A stretch of DNA of 5,529 nt from DATAFT01 sp035544635 (GTDB lineage: Bacteria > Acidobacteriota > Thermoanaerobaculia > Multivoradales > Multivoraceae). Under the pieces are notes generated by a model, which was not told where the DNA came from, did no database searches, and saw nothing but the letters and a program-made list of their open reading frames with translations. Each line of letters starts with the position of its first letter. Position 1 is the stretch's first letter. Position numbers and translations under genes: made by a program. The DNA is taken from contig DATKDQ010000359.1 of assembly GCA_035544635.1 (NCBI GenBank), forward strand, positions 1-5,529, in the 5' to 3' direction. This document shows positions 1 to 5,152 of this stretch, one piece after another.

Positions 1-522
1 CCCGCCGCCCTCGCCGTGCTCGAGTGCGACCGCCCGATCATCGCCGCGGTGAACGGCCCGGCCGTGGGCTGGGGCATGGACCTCTCGCTCTTCTGCGACC
101 TCCGCATCGCCTCGGAGCGCGCCCGCTTCGGCGAGATCTTCGTGAAACGCGGGCTGGTGCCCGACCTCGGCGGTCTGTGGCGGCTGCCCCGGGTGGTGGG
201 ACCGGCGAAGGCGGCGGAGCTGCTCTACACCGGCGATGTCATCGACGCCCCGGAGGCCCTGCGCATCGGCCTGGTGTCGCGTGTCGTGCCGCACGACGAC
301 CTCCTGCCCACTGCGCGAGAGCTCGCGCTCCGCATCGCCGCCAACGCGCCGCTCGCCGTCCGCTACATCAAGGAGGGCCTGCGCCGCTCCGCCCTCACCG
401 AGCCCCACGAGATGGGCACCTGGATCTCGGCGACTCTCGGCGTGCTGTTCCAGACCGAGGACCACAGGGAAGGCGCCCGCAGCTTCGTCGAGCGCCGCGA
501 GCCGGTGTTCACCGGCCGCTAG
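1..522 (+). CDS. Enoyl-CoA hydratase/isomerase (crotonase) family protein, 5' truncated
   Basis: The visible part is the last 173 residues of a crotonase-fold protein; the family is usually about 255-270 residues, so roughly the first third lies left of the window. Crotonases act on acyl-CoA thioesters in the cytoplasm, in fatty-acid or aromatic-acid catabolism. Numbering from the first visible codon, the core runs from AAVNGPAVGWG (15-25) through D27 and CDLRIA (32-37) to GLVPDLGG (51-58), RLPRVVG, the LYTGDVIDAPEALRIGLV segment, and the C-terminal REGARSFVERREPVFTGR. By eye against rat enoyl-CoA hydratase, the Glu144 position is Asp (D27) and the Glu164 position is Phe (F47). D55 in VPD aligns with the acidic residue used by dienoyl-CoA isomerase and PaaG-type isomerases. 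I infer that an isomerase is more likely than a hydratase; the substrate is unknown. The TAG stop is at 520-522. It converges on the stress-protein gene and shows no functional link to it. Confidence 0.93.
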   Translation, partial: PAALAVLECDRPIIAAVNGPAVGWGMDLSLFCDLRIASERARFGEIFVKRGLVPDLGGLWRLPRVVGPAKAAELLYTGDVIDAPEALRIGLVSRVVPHDDLLPTARELALRIAANAPLAVRYIKEGLRRSALTEPHEMGTWISATLGVLFQTEDHREGARSFVERREPVFTGR

Positions 523-594
523 CGGCGCCGCTGAGACGGGCATCCCCGCGCCCTGGCCGGCATCGTCACCGAACGGAACCTGAGCCGGGGCACG

Positions 595-617
595 CTGTGG
601 CCGGGAGCCGGCCATGG
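595..617. terminator. GC-rich hairpin between convergent genes, possible bidirectional terminator
   Basis: TGGCCGG at 598-604 and CCGGCCA at 608-614 form a perfect 7-bp stem around a GAG loop. Two wobble pairs and a C-G pair (595/617) extend it to 10 bp. It sits 13 bp beyond the stop of the leftward USP gene and about 70 bp beyond the stop of the rightward crotonase gene, where a shared terminator would be expected. No T-run follows on either strand, so it is not a canonical intrinsic terminator. It may instead protect mRNA 3' ends or act with Rho. A further TGGCCGG at 554-560 could pair with the same right arm as an alternative stem. Confidence 0.35.
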
Positions 618-630
618 AGCTGGCGCACGC

Positions 631-1515
631 TCAGCTCTCGTGCCGCACGGTCAGCACCGGGCAGGGACCGTGCTGCACCACCCGCTTCGCGGTCGAGCCC
701 AGAAAGAATCCCTTGAGCCCCCCGCGGCCGTGGGTGCCCATCGCGATCAGATCGACCTCGCGATCCTTCGCCACCCGCTGGATCGCGGGCGCCGGTGCGC
801 CCTCCTCGACTGCGGTCGTCACCTTCCATCCCCGCCGCGAAAGCTCCGCCGCCCACCTGTCGAGCTCGCCTTTCGCCGCTTCGGAGATCTCTTCGAGAAA
901 CCTCACGGAGGTCGGAGCACCGCCGTAGGCGGTGTACTCCACCGGGATGTGGTACGCGTGCACCAGGATGAGCTCACCCTTGACGCGAGCGCCCACCAGC
1001 TCGAGCGCGAGCTCCGCCGAGCGCTGCGCCTCCTCGGAGAAGTCGGTCGGCACCAGGATCCGGCGCAGCGCGCGATGGCGATCGTAGTCGCCGTGATGCA
1101 CGGAGAGGACCGGACAGGGAGAGACGGCGATCACGCGCTCCGCGACCGACCCCAGCAGGAGGTGCTCGAGCCCGGACAGGCCGCGGGTGCCGATCACCAC
1201 CAGATCGGCGCCCCAGCCCTCGGCCGCGACGCGGATCCCCTGGGCCGGGTCGTCGTCGCGGATCTCGGTCGATACCCGGCTGCCCGCCTCCCGCAGCCGG
1301 GTCTCGACCTCCTCGAGCCGCGCCGCAGCTCTCTGCTGCATGTCGAGATGGAGGTCGGGCGGGATCGGGACCAGAGGGGTCGAGGCGCTGGGCAGGCGCA
1401 GCGCGTGCATCAGACGCAGCTCGGCCTCGTGCTCCCGCGCGATCTCGACGCCCCAGCGCAGAGCGCCTTCCGAGGTCTCGGAGAAGTCCGTCGCGACCAG
1501 GACTTTGCGGATCAT
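631..1515 (-). CDS. Tandem-domain universal stress protein (two USP domains)
   Basis: A complete 294-residue cytoplasmic protein with two fused USP (UspA-fold) domains, the usual size of tandem USPs. Domain 1 covers about residues 1-140: strand IRKVLVATDFS with Asp10, and the nucleotide-binding signature G109-x2-G112-x9-G122-S123, followed by SPCPVLSVH. Domain 2 covers about 150-292: RRILVPTDFS with Asp158, signature G260-x2-G263-x9-G273-S274, followed by GPCPVLTVR. Both signatures fit the ATP-binding G-2x-G-9x-G-(S/T) pattern, so both halves probably bind ATP. Such proteins are linked to survival under starvation, redox, hypoxic or envelope stress, but the specific role cannot be read from sequence. 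The ATG at 1513-1515 is preceded by AGGAGG with an 8-nt spacer, which fixes the start. The gene lies 141 bp downstream of the USP-like/Lon-like pair on the same strand, with its own likely promoter and an unusual repeat array in the gap. Confidence 0.95.
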   Translation of the reverse strand: MIRKVLVATDFSETSEGALRWGVEIAREHEAELRLMHALRLPSASTPLVPIPPDLHLDMQQRAAARLEEVETRLREAGSRVSTEIRDDDPAQGIRVAAEGWGADLVVIGTRGLSGLEHLLLGSVAERVIAVSPCPVLSVHHGDYDRHRALRRILVPTDFSEEAQRSAELALELVGARVKGELILVHAYHIPVEYTAYGGAPTSVRFLEEISEAAKGELDRWAAELSRRGWKVTTAVEEGAPAPAIQRVAKDREVDLIAMGTHGRGGLKGFFLGSTAKRVVQHGPCPVLTVRHES

Positions 1516-1523
1516 CGCACCAC

Positions 1524-1529
1524 CCTCCT
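1524..1529 (-). promoter_or_regulatory. Ribosome binding site of the tandem USP gene
   Basis: CCTCCT on the plus strand reads AGGAGG on the coding strand, a full Shine-Dalgarno core 8 nt upstream of the ATG at 1513-1515. It decides the start and suggests efficient translation. Confidence 0.8.
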
Positions 1530-1574
1530 GATCTCCTCTCGAGTCCGTGGGTCCACCCGAGCAGGGGTGCGGCC

Positions 1575-1604
1575 ATTGTAGCGCGCCGATCGAGCGCCGA
1601 TCGA
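1575..1604 (-). promoter_or_regulatory. Candidate sigma70-type promoter for the tandem USP gene
   Basis: On the minus strand, TACAAT (plus 1575-1580) matches the TATAAT -10 consensus at five of six positions and stands out in very GC-rich DNA. The best -35 candidate is a weak TCGATC (plus 1599-1604) with an 18-bp spacer, and it lies inside the 11-bp repeat array. Transcription would begin near 1568, giving a leader of about 53 nt containing the AGGAGG site. A strong -10 with a poor -35 overlapped by repeats is typical of a promoter that needs an activator, but that is inference. Confidence 0.42.
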
Positions 1605-1617
1605 GCGCCGATCGAGC
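1585..1617. repeat. Three exact tandem copies of an 11-bp unit with CGATCG core
   Basis: GCCGATCGAGC occurs at 1585-1595, 1596-1606 and 1607-1617 with no mismatch and no spacing. Each copy holds the palindrome CGATCG, so identical faces recur about once per helical turn. The array lies in the 141-bp gap between the USP-like and tandem USP genes. It covers about -17 to -49 relative to the start predicted from the TACAAT hexamer. It could be an operator or activator array, or a slippage-derived microrepeat of no function. Single near-copies also occur inside coding sequence, for example around 3405-3415, so the unit alone is not specific. Confidence 0.75.
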
Positions 1618-1656
1618 CGCGACCCGAGGCGGGGCGCGCCGAGCGTCCCTCGAGCG

Positions 1657-2502
1657 TCAGGCGCGGACCACGAGCACCGCGGATGCGTGGTCGAGCACAC
1701 TCTCCACGATGTCGCGGCGCAGCACGGGCGCGGGCGCCGGGAGAACGATGAGATAGTGGCGGAACTGGAGGAGCGTGCGCGCGAGGTCCGACGGCCTGCT
1801 GCTCGCGAGCTGCTGCGTCACGACGCGCAGGGCGCCCTCGCGCCGCCAGGCCTCCACCTCCCCCAGCAACCGTAGCGAGGTCTCTTCGTCCGCTGGAGGA
1901 AACAGCACCCGGACCTCCTCGCGACGGCCTCGCCGCAGCGCGCCGATCACCCCGAGCGCGCGCCGCGCCGAGGGCGAGCCGCTGTAGTACACCAGGATCG
2001 GAAGGCGCTGGATGCGGCCCTCACGATGGACCAGGGTGAAGCCGCGGGAACGGCGCAGCACCTGCGTGAGCTCGATGCGCGAGCGCTCGATCGCTGGAAA
2101 CGAGGAGCGACTGCCGGCGATGAAGGCGGTGAGGACGCCGGCGCCGCCGGCCGTCTCGAGCACCGTGCCCACCTCGCCGCGGGTCACCTCGAACGAGAAC
2201 CGCACGCCGCGACTCTCCGCGAGCCTGCGCACCGCGCGACGGACCTGCTCGGCACGCGCGCGCAGCTCGAGGCGCAGGACATCGCGATTCCACGGCCGTA
2301 CGGTGCGCGAGCCGATGCAGAGCTCGGCCGCCACCGGATGGTCCACCACCTGCTCGAGCCACCGCTCCTCGACCATGAGCGCACGCACCTCGGCGTCGAG
2401 CGCCGACGCCAGCTCGGCCGCGGCCTCGAGGGCATCGTGCGGGATCTGAGAGGGTCCGAAGGCGACCAACACCTGGCGAATGCGGGTCTCGCCGCGAGTC
2501 AT
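1657..2502 (-). CDS. Degenerate tandem USP-like protein, translationally coupled to the Lon-like protease
   Basis: A 281-residue predicted cytoplasmic protein, read as two diverged USP-type alpha/beta halves. Half 1 begins IRQVLVAFGPS (8-18), then a helix rich in Ala and Leu and LDAEVRALMVEE (35-46), and has a remnant FIAGSRSS at 127-134. Half 2 begins LPILVYYSGSPSARRAL (167-183) and ends LIVLPAPAP followed by HASAVLVVRA (272-281), in the place of the final PCPVLVV strand of USPs. The Asp after the first strand and the G-2x-G-9x-G-(S/T) ATP signature are missing in both halves, so ATP binding of the USP kind is unlikely. There is no signal peptide or membrane segment. The start is fixed by the ATGA overlap with the upstream protease gene and an AAGGAGG site 10 nt before the ATG; the frame stays open upstream but has no comparable start. 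Function is unknown. The coupling suggests a partner, sensor or adaptor of the protease. The USP fold is inferred by pattern, without a structure or profile search. Confidence 0.85.
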   Translation of the reverse strand: MTRGETRIRQVLVAFGPSQIPHDALEAAAELASALDAEVRALMVEERWLEQVVDHPVAAELCIGSRTVRPWNRDVLRLELRARAEQVRRAVRRLAESRGVRFSFEVTRGEVGTVLETAGGAGVLTAFIAGSRSSFPAIERSRIELTQVLRRSRGFTLVHREGRIQRLPILVYYSGSPSARRALGVIGALRRGRREEVRVLFPPADEETSLRLLGEVEAWRREGALRVVTQQLASSRPSDLARTLLQFRHYLIVLPAPAPVLRRDIVESVLDHASAVLVVRA

Positions 2503-5027
2503 CGTCCGGCGGCCTCCTTGGGAGGCTCCCGCGGCGGCTCGCCCGGCGGTGAGGGCGGCTGCGGCGGCTGCGGCGGCTGCGGCGGGTGCGGCGGGTGCGG
2601 CGGCGGGGGCTGCGGCTGACTCACTCTCGGCGGCGCCTCGGGTGGCGGCTGCGTCCCGTAGGCGCGCGCCTTCTCGCTGAGCTCCTCGAGCCGGTCGAGC
2701 ACCCGCCGGTTCACCGATCCCTCCGGGTAGCGGCCGTCGGCGTCGGGCTCTCCGGCCGGAACGCCGGTCAAGAGCTCGATCCCCTGGTCGATCCTCTCGA
2801 TCGGGTAGACGCGAAAGCTGCCGGCGTCGATCGCCGCCACCACGTCGCGGCGGAGCATGAGGTGCTGGACGTTGCTCTGCGGGATGAGCACGCCCTGGCG
2901 GCCGGTGAGCCCACGCGAGCGACAGAGGTCGAAGAAGCCCTCGATCTTCTCGTTGACGCCGCCGATCGGCTGCACGATGCCGTGTTGGTTCACCGATCCG
3001 GTCACCGCCAGGGACTGATCGATGGGGATCTCGGCGAGCTCCGAGAGCAGCGCGTACAGCTCGGTCGACGACGCACTGTCGCCGTCGACTCCGCCGTAGG
3101 ACTGCTCGAACACCAGGCTGGCGTTGACCGAGAGCGGGCGCTCCCGGGCATAGCGGCCGCCCAGGAACGCCGCAAGGATAAGCACACCCTTGGAGTGGAT
3201 GGGCCCGGAGAGCTCGACCTCGCGCTCGATGTTCAACACCCTGCCGTTGCCGACCTGCACGCGCGCGGTGATGCGACTGGGCCTTCCGAACAAGAAGTTG
3301 CCCAGGGCGAGCACCGACAGGCCGTTGATCTGCCCCACCCGCTGGCCGTCGGTGTCGATGTACAGGAGGTCGCGCAGGATCATCTCCTGGATGCGCTCGC
3401 GCAGCCGATCGAGGCGAAAGACGCGGGCTTCGACCGCCCGCTCGACGTCGTCGCGGGTGACGACGACGGCGCCGCGCTGCCCCGTCCAGTAATCGGATTC
3501 GCGCAGCAGGTCGGCGACCTCCTCGACCTTCGACGACAGCTTCAGCGCGTCCCCCGCCATGCGCGCGCTCTCCTCGAGCACGCACTCCACCGCGGAGCGA
3601 TCGAACGGTTTGAGCCCACGCTCCTTGACCAGAGTGGCCACCAGCCGGGCGTAGAGCGCCTCGTTGCCGTCGCCGCGATCCAGCTGGGGATCGAGGTCGG
3701 CCGGGATCTTGAACAGCTCTGCGAAGTCCGGGTCGTACCGCGTCAGCAGGTAATAGAGGAGCGGCTCGCCGATGAGCACCACCTTGACGTCGAGCGGCAG
3801 CGGCTCGGGCTCGAGCGAGATGGTGGTGATCAGGCTGAACGCCTCGACCGGGGACTCGATTCGGACCTGGCCCGACTGGAGGGCGCGCTTCAGCGCGTCG
3901 TAGGCGAACGGCTGCAGCAGCAGGCGGCGGGCGTCGAGGATGAGGTAGCCGCCGTTGGCGCGGTGGAGCGAGCCGGCCTTGATCAACGTGAAGTCGGTGG
4001 TGAGCATGCCCTCGCGCGCGACGTGCTCCACGCGTCCCACCAGGTTGCCGTAGGTCGGGTTGTTCTCGTAGACCACCGGCGCCCCCGCCGTCGCGCCGTT
4101 GTCGACCACGACGTTGACGTGATAGCGCCGCAGCGCGAGATCGGCCATGCGCTGCGGTCCGGCCGACGGCGGCACCGGGGCCTGCAGGATCTCGCCGTGC
4201 TTCTCGATCACGTCCTCGCGCACGGCTTCGAGGTAGACCACGACGCTCGAATGCTCGGCGTAGCCCGACTTGAGCTCCTCGATCAACGGGTGGATCACCG
4301 TACCCACCACCTCGTGATTGAGCCGGCGCAGGCGTTCCTGGCGTTCGCGCTCCCACCGCGGCGCCTGTTCGAGGCTCTTGCGCAGGCGCTCCTGGAGCTC
4401 CTCGACGTCGCGTTGGATCCGCTTGCGGTCCTCCTCGGAGAGCTTGTGGAACTCCTCCGGAGGCGCGATCTCGTCGCCCTTCATCGGCGCGAAAGCGACG
4501 CCCATCGGCGTGCGCAGCAGCGCCAGCCCGCGCTTGCGCGCCTCCTCCTCGGCCTCTCCGAGCTGCGTCTCCTGCAGCGTCTTGTACTCCTCGTCGAGGA
4601 TCTGGCGGCGGGTCTGGTACTCGTCGCTCTCGAGCGCCGTCGCGAGCACCGTCCGCAGCTCCACCGCGAACTTCTCCAGGTCGCGGCGCAGCCGGTTGCC
4701 GAGCCCGGCGGACAGTGCGAGCAGCTTCGGCTTGCGCGCGTCCTCGAAGTTGTGGACGTAGCACCAGTCGGGCGGCGTGGGCCTCGCCGCCGCCACCGGT
4801 CGAAGGAACGACTCCGCCAGCGCGTGCCGGCCGGTGGCGGGCTCGCCGAGCACGAAGATGTTGTAGCCGTCCTGGTCGATGCCGACCCCGAGCTTCAAGG
4901 CCTCGACGGCGCGAGGCTGACCGATGCTCTCGGTGAGGACCGCAAGCTCGGTGGTGGTCTCGAAGTCGGCGGAGGAGAGATCCGAGCGCCGCCGCGCGGC
5001 CTTGGCGTCGATAGGTCTGAGGATCAC
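2499..5027 (-). CDS. Lon-related AAA+-like S16 family protease with proline-rich C-terminal tail
   Basis: An 842-residue cytoplasmic protease of the Lon-related (AAA_32 plus Lon_C) type, not classical LonA: there is no LonA N-terminal substrate-binding domain. The N-terminus ADFETTTELAVLTESIGQPRA (20-40) leads into the nucleotide-loop region GEPATGRH (61-68), where the Walker A Lys and Ser/Thr are Arg67 and His68. A charged helical, probably coiled-coil insertion spans about 110-240. The Walker B-like strand YLILDA (361-366) has Ala after Asp, followed by QPFAYDALKRAL. The peptidase domain (about 560-755) carries the GDSAS motif with nucleophile Ser651 and Lys694 in PIGGVNEK; the 43-residue spacing equals that of the E. 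coli Lon Ser-Lys dyad. Residues 794-838 form a Pro/Gln/His/Glu tail. Proteolysis looks competent, but ATP use is uncertain. The start is GTG (5025-5027), the only start codon before an in-frame stop at 5091-5093, with GAGGGA 8 nt upstream. It overlaps the USP-like gene by ATGA and is divergent from the right-hand USP gene. Confidence 0.95.
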   Translation of the reverse strand: MILRPIDAKAARRRSDLSSADFETTTELAVLTESIGQPRAVEALKLGVGIDQDGYNIFVLGEPATGRHALAESFLRPVAAARPTPPDWCYVHNFEDARKPKLLALSAGLGNRLRRDLEKFAVELRTVLATALESDEYQTRRQILDEEYKTLQETQLGEAEEEARKRGLALLRTPMGVAFAPMKGDEIAPPEEFHKLSEEDRKRIQRDVEELQERLRKSLEQAPRWERERQERLRRLNHEVVGTVIHPLIEELKSGYAEHSSVVVYLEAVREDVIEKHGEILQAPVPPSAGPQRMADLALRRYHVNVVVDNGATAGAPVVYENNPTYGNLVGRVEHVAREGMLTTDFTLIKAGSLHRANGGYLILDARRLLLQPFAYDALKRALQSGQVRIESPVEAFSLITTISLEPEPLPLDVKVVLIGEPLLYYLLTRYDPDFAELFKIPADLDPQLDRGDGNEALYARLVATLVKERGLKPFDRSAVECVLEESARMAGDALKLSSKVEEVADLLRESDYWTGQRGAVVVTRDDVERAVEARVFRLDRLRERIQEMILRDLLYIDTDGQRVGQINGLSVLALGNFLFGRPSRITARVQVGNGRVLNIEREVELSGPIHSKGVLILAAFLGGRYARERPLSVNASLVFEQSYGGVDGDSASSTELYALLSELAEIPIDQSLAVTGSVNQHGIVQPIGGVNEKIEGFFDLCRSRGLTGRQGVLIPQSNVQHLMLRRDVVAAIDAGSFRVYPIERIDQGIELLTGVPAGEPDADGRYPEGSVNRRVLDRLEELSEKARAYGTQPPPEAPPRVSQPQPPPPHPPHPPQPPQPPQPPSPPGEPPREPPKEAAGR
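2513..2519 (-). promoter_or_regulatory. Ribosome binding site of the USP-like gene, inside the protease gene
   Basis: The coding strand reads AAGGAGG here, 10 nt before the ATG at 2500-2502 and within the last codons of the protease gene (Pro-Pro-Lys-Glu-Ala-Ala-Gly-Arg end). It allows independent initiation as well as reinitiation at the ATGA junction, and it supports the chosen start. Confidence 0.75.
2553..2597 (-). repeat. 9-bp coding tandem repeat giving five (H/Q)PP units
   Basis: Five consecutive 9-bp units of the form CAS-CCS-CCS encode residues 811-825 of the protease as HPPHPPQPPQPPQPP, directly after a PPPP run at 807-810. The units are nearly identical in DNA, so copy number may vary by slippage. 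The repeat is the core of a longer low-complexity tail (residues about 794-838, 2514-2648). It ends about 50 bp upstream of the start of the overlapping USP-like gene. Confidence 0.85.
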
Positions 5028-5084
5028 CTCGCTCTTCCCTCGCTCGTCAGCTGGCGCGGCGCCCGCGACAGACGTTGTCGCTGG

Positions 5085-5113
5085 ATTCTCTCAGTTAGGT
5101 TTTCGGTGGGCAA
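5085..5113 (-). promoter_or_regulatory. Candidate sigma70-type promoter for the Lon-like operon
   Basis: On the minus strand, TTGCCC (plus 5108-5113) and GAGAAT (plus 5085-5090) each match their -35 and -10 consensus at four of six positions and are separated by exactly 17 bp. They lie in the most AT-rich stretch of the 125-bp divergent gap. Transcription would begin near 5078, about 50 nt before the GTG start of the protease gene. No heat-shock (sigma32-type) promoter is evident. Confidence 0.4.
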
Positions 5114-5140
5114 ACCCCGCGCCCGCTCGCCGCACTGCGG

Positions 5141-5152
5141 TACGATCGCGAG
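5141..5152 (+). promoter_or_regulatory. TACGAT -10-like hexamer 6 nt before a GTG start; possible leaderless promoter
   Basis: TACGAT at 5141-5146 fits the TANNNT -10 pattern and is followed by six bases and then the GTG start of the right-hand USP gene. No Shine-Dalgarno sequence stands at a proper distance before that GTG. This spacing would place transcription initiation at or next to the start codon, as in leaderless genes. There is no recognisable -35 element 16-18 bp upstream, so chance is possible. Confidence 0.3.

Larger units (their letters stand above)
5028..5152. other. Divergent intergenic region between Lon-like protease and USP genes
   Basis: This 125-bp gap separates two divergent GTG-started genes. 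Its centre (about 5081-5116) is visibly richer in A and T than the surroundings and holds the protease promoter candidate. I saw no clear palindromic operator, riboswitch or small reading frame in it. Confidence 0.7.

Noticed and set aside
640..1581. A 313-codon plus-strand open frame antisense to the tandem USP gene.
   Set aside because: It has no domain signal, and the minus strand carries two complete USP signatures with a strong ribosome binding site.
1585..1617. CRISPR array or mobile-element end at the 11-bp repeats.
   Set aside because: The units are too short and have no spacers, no inverted terminal repeats flank them, and there is no transposase or cas gene nearby.
1618..1656. Possible intrinsic terminator just after the USP-like gene.
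   Set aside because: Only short GC inverted matches such as the palindrome GGCGCGCC at 1633-1640 are present, with no stable long stem and no T-run.
2503..4764. Extension of the USP-like reading frame upstream by 754 codons inside the protease gene.
   Set aside because: The extension is a low-complexity Arg/Ala/Gly/Pro shadow of the protease coding sequence. The ATGA overlap and AAGGAGG site give a clear start at 2502.
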